DNA from: Aliivibrio sp. 1S175
GTDB lineage: Bacteria; Pseudomonadota; Gammaproteobacteria; Enterobacterales; Vibrionaceae
Reading direction: 5' to 3'
Length of the DNA stretch: 64,000 nucleotides
Assembly (NCBI RefSeq): GCF_001690985.1
Contig: NZ_MAJS01000079.1
Span: 496,001-560,000 of the forward strand
Shown: one piece after another, positions 7,146-16,707 of the stretch
Numbering within the stretch: the first letter of the stretch is position 1
Layout: each line of letters starts with the position of its first letter
The notes under the pieces: model-generated
Told to the model about the DNA's origin: nothing
Database searches by the model: none
What the model saw: the letters and a program-made list of their open reading frames with translations, nothing else
Program-made: the position numbers and the translations under genes

Positions 7146-8444
7146 ATGTCATACGTAGCATTAAGTGGTCTAGCCGCTGCTCAAAAAGACTTAAACACAA
7201 CATCAAACAACTTGGCGAATGCCAATACATTTGGCTTTAAAGAATCTCGTGCAGAGTTTGGTGATGTGTATTCCTCATCATTATTTTCTAATGCAAAAAC
7301 CACAACTGGTGGTGGTGCACAAACCACAAAAATTGCTCAGCAATTCCATGAAGGTTCTAGTATTTATACGAATAATCCAATGGATTTACGTATTTCTGGT
7401 CAAGGTTTTTTTGGTGTCGCAAAAGATCGTTTGCAACCAGCGACAAATGAATTAAGCCGTAATGGTGCGTTTCATTTAGATAATGAAAACTATATGACGA
7501 CATCAAATGATGAGTTTTTATTAGGTTATTCAGTTGATCCTGAATCAGGAAACGTATCGTCTTATGAGCCAAAAGCACTTAAGATCCCAGATCAATTTGG
7601 TAAACCAAAAGCAACTGAAAATGTACAAATTGGAATGAACTTACCAGCGACAGAAGTACCAAAAGACCCCGCTCTTTTTGATATGAACGATCCAGATACT
7701 TATAATAAAGCAACGTCAGTAACGACGTATGATTCATTAGGTCAACCATACAAAATGACGACGTATTACGTAAAAGATGCAACACAACCAAATCGCTGGA
7801 ATGTGTTTTATTCTTCAACGGATACTGAAGGTGAAAAAGCCGTAAACATTAATGCGGGTGATGCAACAAATGCGGCTGGTCAAGTTGGTCATTCTATTAT
7901 CTTTAATAATGATGGTACGACTCAAAGTGTGAATGCTGGACAACCTGTCACGACAACAACATTAGGTTCTAATGGTTTGAACTTAAATGGCGCAGATACA
8001 GAACAAACGTTAACCATGGAATTTGATAATCCAACTCAATTCTCCGCCCCGTTTGAAATGCGTCGTTTCAGTGAAGACGGTGCAACAACGGGTTACTTAT
8101 CAAAAGTAGATATTGATAAGAGCGGTAACATTGTAGGGTCTTATTCAAACGGAAAAGACGTGACTCTTGGTCGTGTGGCAATGGTTCGTGTTACTAACCA
8201 GCAAGGCCTTGCACAAAATGGTGGCACGCAGTGGTCTACGACACAAGCGTCTGGTGCTGCAATTTGGGGTGAAGCAAACCAAGGTTCATTTGGTGATATT
8301 CAAAGTGGTACGTTAGAGCAATCAAACATCGATATGACTCAAGAGTTAGTTGATTTGATTTCTGCACAGCGTAACTTCCAAGCGAACTCTCGTTCACTGG
8401 ATGTACATAACCAACTGCAACAAAACATCCTACAAATTCGTTAA
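7146..8444 (+). CDS. flgE: FlgE, hook protein
   Basis: A 432-residue hook subunit. The start YVALSGLAAAQKDLNTTSNN and the end with Q-E-L-V-D-L-I-S-A-Q-R-N-F-Q-A-N-S-R are the paired coiled-coil termini of the hook family; the centre is the exposed D1/D2 region, rich in Asn and Thr. It forms the flexible hook joining rod and filament. ATAGGAG precedes the ATG. It shares the flgB unit unless the hairpins before it separate the messages; a strong terminator follows. Confidence 0.95.
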   Translation: MSYVALSGLAAAQKDLNTTSNNLANANTFGFKESRAEFGDVYSSSLFSNAKTTTGGGAQTTKIAQQFHEGSSIYTNNPMDLRISGQGFFGVAKDRLQPATNELSRNGAFHLDNENYMTTSNDEFLLGYSVDPESGNVSSYEPKALKIPDQFGKPKATENVQIGMNLPATEVPKDPALFDMNDPDTYNKATSVTTYDSLGQPYKMTTYYVKDATQPNRWNVFYSSTDTEGEKAVNINAGDATNAAGQVGHSIIFNNDGTTQSVNAGQPVTTTTLGSNGLNLNGADTEQTLTMEFDNPTQFSAPFEMRRFSEDGATTGYLSKVDIDKSGNIVGSYSNGKDVTLGRVAMVRVTNQQGLAQNGGTQWSTTQASGAAIWGEANQGSFGDIQSGTLEQSNIDMTQELVDLISAQRNFQANSRSLDVHNQLQQNILQIR

Positions 8445-8467
8445 TTTAAACGAAATTATCTTTACAG

Positions 8468-8497
8468 AATTGCCGTCAGCCTTGACGGCAATTTTTT
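8468..8497 (+). terminator. Terminator after flgE
   Basis: AATTGCCGTCA (8468-8478) and TGACGGCAATT (8483-8493) form an 11-base perfect stem with a 4-base loop, running into a T tract to 8497. Confidence 0.9.
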
Positions 8498-8608
8498 ACC
8501 CAGATTATTTGCCTCTTATTCTCGTTTCCTTTCCTCTTTATTTATTTAAACGCTATATATCTCACTTCATAATCAATTAACTGCATGAAAATAAAGGTTA
8601 ATTAAAGT

Positions 8609-8624
8609 TGGCACACTCATTGCT
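8609..8624 (+). promoter_or_regulatory. Sigma-54 promoter of flgFGHI
   Basis: TGGCACACTCATTGCT is a full match to the TGGCAC-N5-TTGCT pattern, GG 8610-8611 and GC 8622-8623. It lies 34 bases before the flgF ATG. A TTGCC element at 8509-8513 within TTTGCCTCTTATT lies about 100 bases upstream. Confidence 0.92.
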
Positions 8625-8657
8625 ATTATAACTTCAGATAGATTATTGGAGTTCATT

Positions 8658-9407
8658 ATGGATCGCGCATTATTTTTAGCCATGAGTGGCGCAAAGCAAA
8701 ACATGCAAGCTATGCAGCTTAGCTCAAACAACCTTGCTAACGTAAGCACTACAGGCTTTCGTGCGGATTTAGAGCAAGCGCGTTCAATGCAAGCGTATGG
8801 CGAAGGTTTGCCTACTCGTGTATTTAGTATGACTGAGCGTCCAGGCAGCAGTTTTTCTCAAGGCTCAGTGATTACTACTGGTCGTGATTTAGATTTAACT
8901 ATCGAGGGTGATGGTTGGATTTCGGTTATGGATAACACAGGCCGTGAAGGCTTAACTCGTGCCGGTAATCTAAAAATTGATGAAACGGGTTTATTAATGA
9001 ATGGCAGCGGCCACCTAGTATTAGGTGAGAATGACGCGCCAATTACGTTACCGCTTCCGATCTCAAAAATTCAAATTGCAAAGGACGGCACTATCTCTGT
9101 TCTTGAGCAAGGCGCCCCAGCCGAAGCAATGGCTGAAGTTGACCGCATTAAATTAGTTCGTACCGATAATCGCGATTTATTTAAAGACACGAATGGTTTG
9201 TTCCGTTCAAAAAATCCTAATAATGCATTTCAAGCGGATGCGGGTGTCACCGTATTAAAAGGCGCATTAGAAGGCAGTAACGTTAATGCCGTAGGTGAGA
9301 TGACCAATTTAATTGATTTGCAGCGTCAGTTTGAAATACAAGTCAAGATGATGAGTACCGCTGAAGAGATGGATAAAGCTTCAGACTCATTATTACGTAT
9401 GGGTTAA
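8658..9407 (+). CDS. flgF: FlgF, proximal rod protein
   Basis: A 249-residue rod protein. ATG 8658 is preferred to 8646 because GGAG at 8647-8650 then acts as ribosome site and the product starts MDRALFLAMSGAKQNM, the family beginning. The N-terminal S-S-N-N-L-A-N-V-S-T-T-G-F-R and C-terminal S-N-V-N-A-V-G-E-M-T-N-L-I-D-L-Q-R-Q-F-E-I segments are the FlgF/FlgG-type rod signatures. First gene of the flgFGHI unit. Confidence 0.94.
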   Translation: MDRALFLAMSGAKQNMQAMQLSSNNLANVSTTGFRADLEQARSMQAYGEGLPTRVFSMTERPGSSFSQGSVITTGRDLDLTIEGDGWISVMDNTGREGLTRAGNLKIDETGLLMNGSGHLVLGENDAPITLPLPISKIQIAKDGTISVLEQGAPAEAMAEVDRIKLVRTDNRDLFKDTNGLFRSKNPNNAFQADAGVTVLKGALEGSNVNAVGEMTNLIDLQRQFEIQVKMMSTAEEMDKASDSLLRMG

Positions 9408-9461
9408 TTGACCAATTAACTTGATTAACTTAATACATTAAAGAATTTAGAGGAATACACA

Positions 9462-10250
9462 ATGAATCCAGCATTATGGGTAAGTAAAACAGGGTTAGAC
9501 GCACAACAAACGAATATTGCGACTATTTCAAATAACTTGGCGAATGCCTCTACGGTTGGTTTTAAAAAGAGCCGTGCCGTATTTGAAGATCTGTTTTACC
9601 AAAACGTAAACCAAGCCGGTGCTCAATCAACGCAAAATACTGAGCTACCAACAGGTTTAATGCTTGGTTCTGGTTCTAAAGTTGTGGCAACACAAAAAGT
9701 ATTTACGAACGGTAATGCACAAACCACCTCGAACGGCATGGATATGATGATCGAAGGTAAAGGCTTTTTCCAAGTAACGATGCCAGATGGCAACATTGGT
9801 TACTCTCGTAATGGTCAATTTACCTTAAATGATGAGGGTGCAATCGTAACAACGGGCGCTGGCTATCGTTTAGAACCTGAGATTGTTGTTCCTGAAGATG
9901 CAATCAACGTGACAGTGGGTACTGATGGTGAAGTGTCTGTTCGTCTGCGTGGACAACAAGATAACCAAGTTATTGGTCAAATCACAACGGTTGATTTCAT
10001 TAACCCAGGCGGACTAGAGCCTGTAGGTCAAAACCTTTACTTACCAACAGGCGCAAGTGGTGATCCACAAGAAGGTACTCCCGGTCTAGAAGGTTTAGGT
10101 GCAATTCGTCAATCTATGCTTGAAGCATCAAACGTAAACGTAACTGAAGAACTAGTAAACATGATTGAAGCACAACGTGTTTATGAAATGAACTCTAAAG
10201 TAATCTCTGCTGTTGATAAGATGGCAAGCTTTGTTAACCAACAATTGTAA
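9462..10250 (+). CDS. flgG: FlgG, distal rod protein
   Basis: A 262-residue protein, the usual length. It starts MNPALWVSKTGLDAQQTN and has the S-N-N-L-A-N-A-S-T-V-G-F-K-K-S-R motif, the central G-K-G-F-F-Q-V-T-M-P-D-G and the C-terminal S-N-V-N-V-T-E-E-L-V-N-M-I-E-A-Q-R-V-Y-E-M-N. FlgG forms the distal rod that crosses the peptidoglycan, P ring and L ring. AGAGGA is the ribosome site. flgH follows without a gap. Confidence 0.95.
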   Translation: MNPALWVSKTGLDAQQTNIATISNNLANASTVGFKKSRAVFEDLFYQNVNQAGAQSTQNTELPTGLMLGSGSKVVATQKVFTNGNAQTTSNGMDMMIEGKGFFQVTMPDGNIGYSRNGQFTLNDEGAIVTTGAGYRLEPEIVVPEDAINVTVGTDGEVSVRLRGQQDNQVIGQITTVDFINPGGLEPVGQNLYLPTGASGDPQEGTPGLEGLGAIRQSMLEASNVNVTEELVNMIEAQRVYEMNSKVISAVDKMASFVNQQL

Positions 10251-10262
10251 TTGGTGATTAAG

Positions 10263-11054
10263 ATGAAACGTCTTCTTTGTTTATTGATGCTAACCGCTTT
10301 AACTGGCTGTGAATCATTATTGGTACGAAACCCAAGCTTACAAGAAAGTGAAGTGACTTCAGCGACTACAAATGTAGATGCTGTGGAAGGTGACAAAGCA
10401 AAAGAAGAAAGTGGTGGCATTATTGATACCCTTCGTGGTCGTAATGATCCCATCTCTGGTGATCCAGCATGGGCTCCGATTCATCCTAAAGAAAAACCAG
10501 AACATTACGCAGCAGCGACAGGATCATTATTTAACACAGATCATGCTCAAGACATGTACGATGACACTAAGCCTCGTGGTTTAGGTGATATTGTTACTGT
10601 CACGCTTGCTGAGAATACCAAAGCGGCAAAAAGTGCCGATGCCGAATTATCAAAAAAAAATGACTCAAGTATGGATCCACTGCAAGTCGGTGGGCAAGAG
10701 CTACAAATGGGTGGCCAATATAACTTCTCTTACGAATTATCAAACGATAATAACTTTACGGGTAATACCTCTGCAAACCAAAGCAACAGCTTAAGTGGCT
10801 CAATTACGGTAGAAGTGATTGAAGTATTATCAAATGGTAACTTATTGATCCGCGGTGAGAAGTGGCTAACACTTAATACGGGAGATGAATATATTCGTTT
10901 GAGTGGCACTATTCGTCCTGAAGACATTAATTTTGATAACACCATCGCATCAACCCGAATTTCAAACGCACGTATCCAATATTCTGGTACGGGTGATCAA
11001 CAAGATATGCAAGAACCTGGATTCTTGGCACGATTCTTTAATGTAGCACTGTAA
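10263..11054 (+). CDS. flgH: FlgH, L-ring lipoprotein
   Basis: A 263-residue outer-membrane lipoprotein that forms the L ring. In frame starts are TTG 10251, GTG 10254 and ATG 10263; ATG gives the classic leader [16 protein letters not shown] with lipobox LTGC at Cys16 and is chosen, although no strong ribosome site is present, which suggests coupling to flgG translation. Family motifs [16 protein letters not shown] and [15 protein letters not shown] are present. Acidic linker at about residues 30-55. Confidence 0.93.
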   Translation: MKRLLCLLMLTALTGCESLLVRNPSLQESEVTSATTNVDAVEGDKAKEESGGIIDTLRGRNDPISGDPAWAPIHPKEKPEHYAAATGSLFNTDHAQDMYDDTKPRGLGDIVTVTLAENTKAAKSADAELSKKNDSSMDPLQVGGQELQMGGQYNFSYELSNDNNFTGNTSANQSNSLSGSITVEVIEVLSNGNLLIRGEKWLTLNTGDEYIRLSGTIRPEDINFDNTIASTRISNARIQYSGTGDQQDMQEPGFLARFFNVAL

Positions 11055-11080
11055 TAATGACGAATCGTTGGAGTTTTGAC

Positions 11081-12178
11081 GTGAAGAAAAACCTAGTTAC
11101 CTTAATTCTTACTTGGTTATGCCTAAGTATCTCTACTGCACAAGCGGCACGTATTAAAGACGTGTCAGAAGTAGCGGGAGTTCGTAGTAACCAATTAATC
11201 GGCTATGGTTTGGTTTCTGGTTTGCCGGGAACGGGTGAATCAACCCCATTTACCGATCAAAGCTTTAATGCCATGTTGCAAAACTTCGGTATTCAATTGC
11301 CACCAGGCACAAAGCCAAAAACAAAAAACGTAGCGGCCGTAATGGTCACCGCGACATTGCCAGCCTTTTCAAAACAAGGCCAAGTGGTTGATGTTACGGT
11401 TTCTTCTGTTGGTTCAGCAAAGAGTTTACGTGGTGGTACTTTACTGCAAACGTTCTTAAAAGGTTTAGATGGTAAGACCTACGCAATTGCACAAGGTAAT
11501 TTAATCGTAAGTGGCTTTAGTGCAACGGGTGCGGATGGTTCTAAAATTGTTGGTAATAACCCAACAGTAGGCCGTATCTCTGGTGGCGCAATGGTTGAAC
11601 GTGAAGTTCCCTCTCCATTTGGACGTGGTGATTTCATTACTTTCAATTTATTAGAGTCTGATTTTACGACGGCTCAGCGCATGGCTGATGCAGTAAATAA
11701 TTTCTTAGGGCCAAATATGGCGTCAGCGATTGATGCGACATCAGTGCGAGTTCGTGCTCCGCGTGATATCAGCCAACGCGTGGCTTTCTTATCAGCCGTT
11801 GAGAATGTCGATTTTGATCCAGCCGATGGTTCTGCAAAAATTATCGTTAACTCACGTACAGGCACTATTGTTGTAGGCAAGCACGTTAAATTAAAAGCGG
11901 CGGCAGTCACTCACGGTGGTATGACCGTGGCGATTAAAGAAAATCTACAAGTGAGCCAACCGGGGCCATTTAGCGATGGCCAGACAGTCGTTACGCCAGA
12001 TTCAGACATCGAAGTAACGGAAGAACAAGGTAAAATGTTTAAGTTTGAACCGGGTTTAACGTTAGATGATTTAGTTCGAGCGGTGAATGAAGTGGGGGCA
12101 GCGCCTTCTGATTTAATGGCTATTCTTCAAGCATTAAAACAAGCCGGTGCAATTGAAGGCCAATTGATCATTATTTAA
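11081..12178 (+). CDS. flgI: FlgI, P-ring protein
   Basis: A 365-residue periplasmic P-ring subunit. An ATG at 11057 opens the frame, but GTG at 11081 has TGGAG 8 bases upstream and yields a proper signal peptide [20 protein letters not shown] ending in Ala-Gln-Ala; the mature part begins [20 protein letters not shown], the FlgI signature. Other family blocks G-L-P-G-T-G-E-S and [18 protein letters not shown] are intact. Last gene of flgFGHI, closed by a terminator. Confidence 0.92.
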   Translation: MKKNLVTLILTWLCLSISTAQAARIKDVSEVAGVRSNQLIGYGLVSGLPGTGESTPFTDQSFNAMLQNFGIQLPPGTKPKTKNVAAVMVTATLPAFSKQGQVVDVTVSSVGSAKSLRGGTLLQTFLKGLDGKTYAIAQGNLIVSGFSATGADGSKIVGNNPTVGRISGGAMVEREVPSPFGRGDFITFNLLESDFTTAQRMADAVNNFLGPNMASAIDATSVRVRAPRDISQRVAFLSAVENVDFDPADGSAKIIVNSRTGTIVVGKHVKLKAAAVTHGGMTVAIKENLQVSQPGPFSDGQTVVTPDSDIEVTEEQGKMFKFEPGLTLDDLVRAVNEVGAAPSDLMAILQALKQAGAIEGQLIII

Positions 12179-12209
12179 TGTTCTTGATACATAGCTAAAT
12201 AATTACAGG

Positions 12210-12240
12210 AAACGCACTTCTTCGGAGGTGCGTTTTTTTT
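12210..12240 (+). terminator. Terminator after flgI
   Basis: AAACGCAC (12210-12217) pairs with GTGCGTTT (12228-12235) around TTCTTCGGAG, with an eight-T run (12233-12240). The last T is also the first base of the next sigma-54 promoter. Confidence 0.88.
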
Positions 12241-12255
12241 GGCATTAAACTTGCT
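12240..12255 (+). promoter_or_regulatory. Sigma-54 promoter of flgJ
   Basis: TGGCATTAAACTTGCT, GG 12241-12242 and GC 12253-12254 at the exact spacing. It starts inside the T run of the flgI terminator, so flgJ is set up as its own unit, with a leader of about 48 nt. Confidence 0.85.
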
Positions 12256-12314
12256 CTGTTAGTAATGTAGAGACAGTCGATTTATTACCCTGATTAAAAA
12301 GAGTAAGCGTAAAG

Positions 12315-13319
12315 ATGAATAATTCAGTAAATATGACAGACGTAGGTTTTATCCATGATGTGGGTGGCCTAGATAAATTACGTAAAAGTGCGGTTAATGG
12401 CGATCAAGAAAGCCAAGACAAAGCGCTGCGTGCTGCGGCTGAGCAATTTGAATCCATCTTTACACAAATGCTTTTTAAATCAATGCGTAATGCGAATAGT
12501 TCATTTAAATCAGATATGATGAGCAGTGATAATCAGCAGTTTTTTGAACAAATGCGTGATGATCAAATGTCGACTGAATTATCGAAAAAAGGATCGCTGG
12601 GTTTAGCCGATATGATCGTGGCTCAACTTGGTGCATCACTGAATCAAGAGCCTCCAGTACATAACGGCAAGAATTTAGAGCAAGATGCACGCATGGCAAT
12701 GCGCAAAGCGGCAACAGATGAAACGTTACGTTTACCGGTTGATTATTCATATCCCAAGGGATCTGAAGCGAAACAAGCATCGCAAGTGGAATCACCAGCC
12801 ATTACACAGTTAGAAAAAGCATTGGCAGCAAGACCTGTGCAACAACCACAGAAATTTGATTCTCCTCAACAGTTTGTTGAGACCATGAAACCGTATGCAG
12901 AAAAAGCCGCAAAAGCGTTAGGTGTTGATTCAAATGTTCTTATTGCTCAAGCCGCATTAGAAACTGGCTGGGGTAAGAAAGTGATTCAAAATTCGGTGGA
13001 CTCAAGTCATAACTTATTCAACATTAAAGCGGATAGAAGCTGGCAGGGTGATAAGATCGCTAAAAACACCTTGGAGTATCACGATAATATCGCAGTGACA
13101 GAGAATGCCGCCTTCCGTTCATACGATAATTATGAAGAAAGCTTCAGTGATTTTGTTCGTTTCTTAAATCAAAACCCACGTTATGAACGTGCACTGCAGC
13201 AGACTCAAAGCTCTGAAAGCTTTATTAAAGGCATTCACAGTGCGGGTTATGCAACAGACCCAAATTATTCAGATAAAGTCATGAGTGTAATGAAAACGGT
13301 AGAAAGTCTCACTAAATAA
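12315..13319 (+). CDS. flgJ: FlgJ, rod cap and peptidoglycan hydrolase
   Basis: A 334-residue two-domain protein. The N-terminal part (about 1-115, with A-A-E-Q-F-E-S-I-F-T-Q-M-L-F-K-S-M-R) is the rod-cap domain; a Gln/Pro linker follows; the C-terminal part (about 175-330) is a glucosaminidase domain with A-Q-A-A-L-E-T-G-W-G-K-K (likely catalytic Glu) and S-H-N-L-F-N-I-K. It caps the growing rod and opens the cell wall. Spacing and flanking terminators show that it is transcribed alone from its own sigma-54 promoter. Confidence 0.94.
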   Translation: MNNSVNMTDVGFIHDVGGLDKLRKSAVNGDQESQDKALRAAAEQFESIFTQMLFKSMRNANSSFKSDMMSSDNQQFFEQMRDDQMSTELSKKGSLGLADMIVAQLGASLNQEPPVHNGKNLEQDARMAMRKAATDETLRLPVDYSYPKGSEAKQASQVESPAITQLEKALAARPVQQPQKFDSPQQFVETMKPYAEKAAKALGVDSNVLIAQAALETGWGKKVIQNSVDSSHNLFNIKADRSWQGDKIAKNTLEYHDNIAVTENAAFRSYDNYEESFSDFVRFLNQNPRYERALQQTQSSESFIKGIHSAGYATDPNYSDKVMSVMKTVESLTK

Positions 13320-13334
13320 CGTTAATTACCTTAT

Positions 13335-13373
13335 AAAAATCCTGCCTCTTATAATAAGCTGCAGGATTTTTTT
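13335..13373 (+). terminator. Terminator after flgJ
   Basis: AAAAATCCTGC (13335-13345) and GCAGGATTTTT (13361-13371), 11 perfect pairs, loop 15 bases, T run to 13373. Confidence 0.88.
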
Positions 13374-13497
13374 GTTCTTGCCGCTTAAATAAAGGAAAGA
13401 GGCAAAGAAAGGCAATAAAATAGACTAGGAAGAGGCAATAAGGCGTCGTAATGATTGTTTTATCTTCTATTTTATTGATATTAAATAAAATAAAAGT

Positions 13498-13513
13498 TGG
13501 CACATTGATTGCT
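13498..13513 (+). promoter_or_regulatory. Sigma-54 promoter of flgKL
   Basis: TGGCACATTGATTGCT, a full match, GG 13499-13500 and GC 13511-13512, 57 bases before flgK. Upstream at 13378-13438 lie one TTGCC and three GGCAA elements. Confidence 0.92.
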
Positions 13514-13569
13514 ATATTAGATTCGTTAGGAAATATTTATCGCATCTTTTATAGAGTTTTGGAGGCTAC

Positions 13570-15450
13570 ATGGGACTTGATATGCTACATCTGGGTACAC
13601 AAGGTGTGCTTACGGCGCAGCGTCAACTGAATACGACCAGTCACAATATTAACAACGTTAATACTGAAGGCTTTAGTCGTCAATCGGTTGTTCAAGAAAC
13701 CAATATGCCTCATTGGATGTCAGGTGGAAACCTCGGCGCAGGCGTGCACGTTGCCGCTGTGCGACGTTCGTTTGATCAGTTCGCAATAAATGAACTGAAT
13801 TTATCGACAACCAATTTAAACTACTCTATGGATACAGAAGCAAATCTTGATGTTCTAACGAATATGATGTCGTCTATTGGCGCTAAACGTATTCCAGAAA
13901 ACATCAATGATTGGTTTGATGCCGTAAAAACCCTTGCCGATAGCCCTAACGAAATCGGTGCGCGTAAAGTAGTCCTAGAAAAATCACGTCTTGTTTCACA
14001 AAGCTTAAATGACTTTTATGAAAACGTACGTCAACAAAACTCAGACGTAAATAAAAAGATGGATCTAACGGTAGAGCGTATGAATGGTATCGCTCTCGAG
14101 TTAAAAGAAATTAACCAAATGATGGTCAAGACCCCAGGTCCGCACAATGACCTAATGGATCGTCATGAAAAGTTAATTAAAGAACTGTCTCAATACACAA
14201 AAGTGACCATTACTAAGCGTGATAACGAGAATTCATTCAATGTCTTAATTGGTGGTGGACACATGTTAGTGTCTGGTACTCATGCAAGTGAATTGAAAAT
14301 GATAGCAGGGACTCCTGACCCATTACAGCGTCGACTAGCGATGATTGAAGGTAAGGGGATGAAAGCGATTCAGCATGACAGTATTGGCGGTAAATTATCG
14401 TCGCTATTTGAATTGCGTGATAGCACAATCCCAACAATGATGGATGAATTAGGCCGAGTTGCTGTTGGTTTTAGCAGTGAAGTTAATCGCCTACAAAGCC
14501 AAGCTATTGATTTGCGAGGTCAAATTGGTGCAAATATTTTCTCTGATGTGAACTCAGAACAAGCCGCTTTTAGCCGTGCAATTGTTGAAGGTGATTCATC
14601 TGCTGAAGTCGGTGTATTTATTGATGATATTAGTCAATTAAAAGCCGGTGATTATGCTCTGAAGTATGACGGAAGCCAATATACCGTGACCCGACCTACT
14701 GGCGACGTACAGCGCTTAGACCCAACCGGTAACCCATCGACTTTTTTCTTAGACGGTATGCGAGTGGAAATTCGTGAACCACTCACTGCAGGTGAGCGTG
14801 TGTTACTTCGCCCAACGCGTACTGCGGCTGGTAACATGAAGCTTGAAATGAATGAAGCAGAAAAAATAGCCGCACAAAGCTATGCAAGCTCAGCAACATT
14901 TGCAACAGGTAATGCCAAATTTAAAGTATTACAATCGGGTGATTTAAAAGAGTTTCAAGTAGTCATTTCTCCTGCCGCAAATCAATTTGCAGTATTGGAT
15001 ATGAAAGGAAAGATGTTACTTGAACCACAAACGTATCCGCCAAAAGGTCCGGTAACCGTTGGTGGAACAACATTTGAATTGTCTGGTGGCGCAGCCGCAA
15101 ATGATAAATTTGCAGCAAACCTCGTTCCATCAGAAGGTGATAACGGTAACTTACTGTTAATGCAAGGTCTTCAAACGCGTAAAGTGATGGATGAAGGTCG
15201 TTCAACGGTGATCGATTTATACCAAAACATGAATACAGAAGTTGGCCTTAAAAAAGCAACGGCATCTCGCTTATCTGAAGTTTCTCGTGTTGAAAATGAA
15301 GCCGCGCAAAGTCGTGTAGCTTCGGTTGCTGGCGTAAACTTAGATGAAGAAGCGGCAAATATGATGAAGTTTCAACAAGCGTACATGGCCTCTTCTCGGA
15401 TCATGAAAGCGGCAGATGAGACGTTTAATACTATTTTGCAATTATCGTAA
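13570..15450 (+). CDS. flgK: FlgK, hook-filament junction protein 1
   Basis: A 626-residue junction protein. The start MGLDMLHLGTQGVLTAQRQL with T-S-H-N-I-N-N-V-N-T-E-G-F-S-R-Q and the end with S-R-V-A-S-V-A-G-V-N-L-D-E-E-A-A-N-M-M-K-F are the FlgK-specific termini. It forms, with FlgL, the adaptor between hook and filament, exported with FlgN as chaperone. TTTTGGAGG gives a very strong ribosome site. flgL follows after 16 bases. Confidence 0.95.
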   Translation: MGLDMLHLGTQGVLTAQRQLNTTSHNINNVNTEGFSRQSVVQETNMPHWMSGGNLGAGVHVAAVRRSFDQFAINELNLSTTNLNYSMDTEANLDVLTNMMSSIGAKRIPENINDWFDAVKTLADSPNEIGARKVVLEKSRLVSQSLNDFYENVRQQNSDVNKKMDLTVERMNGIALELKEINQMMVKTPGPHNDLMDRHEKLIKELSQYTKVTITKRDNENSFNVLIGGGHMLVSGTHASELKMIAGTPDPLQRRLAMIEGKGMKAIQHDSIGGKLSSLFELRDSTIPTMMDELGRVAVGFSSEVNRLQSQAIDLRGQIGANIFSDVNSEQAAFSRAIVEGDSSAEVGVFIDDISQLKAGDYALKYDGSQYTVTRPTGDVQRLDPTGNPSTFFLDGMRVEIREPLTAGERVLLRPTRTAAGNMKLEMNEAEKIAAQSYASSATFATGNAKFKVLQSGDLKEFQVVISPAANQFAVLDMKGKMLLEPQTYPPKGPVTVGGTTFELSGGAAANDKFAANLVPSEGDNGNLLLMQGLQTRKVMDEGRSTVIDLYQNMNTEVGLKKATASRLSEVSRVENEAAQSRVASVAGVNLDEEAANMMKFQQAYMASSRIMKAADETFNTILQLS

Positions 15451-15466
15451 CTAAGAGGCATTAGAT

Positions 15467-16660
15467 ATGTTAACTCGTATTTCAAGCTTTCATAATTACC
15501 AATCTGTACAGAATGATATTTCTCGTCAAGAAGCGAAAGTACATCAAAATAGTGCTCAATTAGCATCAGGTAAAAAGCTATTAACCGCAGGTGACGACCC
15601 CGTAGCTGCATTATACGCCCAAAACCTAACGCAAAAGAAAGAAGAATTACGCCAATACAGCGATACCATTATTTTAGCGCGTAACCGTTTAGAGCGTCAT
15701 GAAGTTGCGATAGCTAATGCAGAGCAATTTGCTGATGATGCAAAACGCAGTGTTATGGAAATGATTAACGGTTCTCTTGCACCAGAAGACCGTTATGCTC
15801 ATGCGCAAGACATTAAAGGTATAGCTGATAACTTTTTAAACCTAACCAATATGTTAGATGAATCAGGGAATTATTTATTCTCTGGTACCAAATCAAAAAC
15901 ACAACCATTTTTCCGTTCGAATGATGGAACCGTTGCTTATGCTGGTGATGAATATCAGCGTAGTTTGAAAGTGTCAGGTTCAATAGAAGTGGCTGTTAAT
16001 GACTCGGGCAGTAAATTATTTACAGAAATTAAAAACCCATTTGGTGATTACGACCCACAATACTCACTGAAAGAAGGGTCTGAATTACTGCTGTCTAAAG
16101 CGACAAATACAAATTATACCGATCCTGCAACGTATGAAATCAGTTTTAATGCAGGTGCTGATGGTAAATATAATTACCAATTATCCAAAGATGGCAGTGC
16201 AGTGAAAACCGCTCAGTTTGATCCTGCTGATGGGATTAAGTATGAAGGGGTAGATATACAGATCCGTGGCCAGCTAAAAGCAGGCGATACGATTACTCTT
16301 GAACCAAAGAAAACGATTAGCGTTTTTGATTCTTTCAAAAAAGCACAAGAACTGGCATTAAATGATGTGTCTGATGCATCAAGTACGGCAGAGTTACATC
16401 AAGTGACGGATGAGTTTCATGCGGCATTTATTCACTTAAGCCAAGCACAGGCTGAAGTGGGAACAAGGCAAAATACACTTGATCAACAAGAAATGCAGCA
16501 CCAAGATTTTGATTTAACGATATCTAAATCGTTAAGCTCTATCGAAGACTTGGATTATGCTCAAGCCGTGATTGAATTTAGCGAGAATACACGAGCTCTT
16601 CAGGCTTCTCAGCAAGCCTTTGGTAAAGTAAAAGACATTACTTTATTTAATTACGTGTAA
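15467..16660 (+). CDS. flgL: FlgL, hook-filament junction protein 3
   Basis: A 397-residue flagellin-like junction protein. The start MLTRISSFHNYQSVQNDISR and S-G-K-K-L-L-T-A-G-D-D-P-V-A-A-L-Y-A match FlgL; the C-terminus has the helical D-L-D-Y-A-Q-A-V-I-E-F-S-E-N segment. The middle, about residues 170-280, is a variable domain typical of vibrio FlgL. Co-transcribed with flgK and followed by a terminator. Confidence 0.94.
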   Translation: MLTRISSFHNYQSVQNDISRQEAKVHQNSAQLASGKKLLTAGDDPVAALYAQNLTQKKEELRQYSDTIILARNRLERHEVAIANAEQFADDAKRSVMEMINGSLAPEDRYAHAQDIKGIADNFLNLTNMLDESGNYLFSGTKSKTQPFFRSNDGTVAYAGDEYQRSLKVSGSIEVAVNDSGSKLFTEIKNPFGDYDPQYSLKEGSELLLSKATNTNYTDPATYEISFNAGADGKYNYQLSKDGSAVKTAQFDPADGIKYEGVDIQIRGQLKAGDTITLEPKKTISVFDSFKKAQELALNDVSDASSTAELHQVTDEFHAAFIHLSQAQAEVGTRQNTLDQQEMQHQDFDLTISKSLSSIEDLDYAQAVIEFSENTRALQASQQAFGKVKDITLFNYV

Positions 16661-16675
16661 ATAAATAAGTTTGAT

Positions 16676-16707
16676 AAAAAGCCTAGCTGTGAAGTTAGGC
16701 TTTTTTT
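16676..16707 (+). terminator. Terminator after flgKL
   Basis: AAAAAGCCTA (16676-16685) pairs with TAGGCTTTTT (16696-16705) with a 10-base loop and a T run to 16707. Confidence 0.88.
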
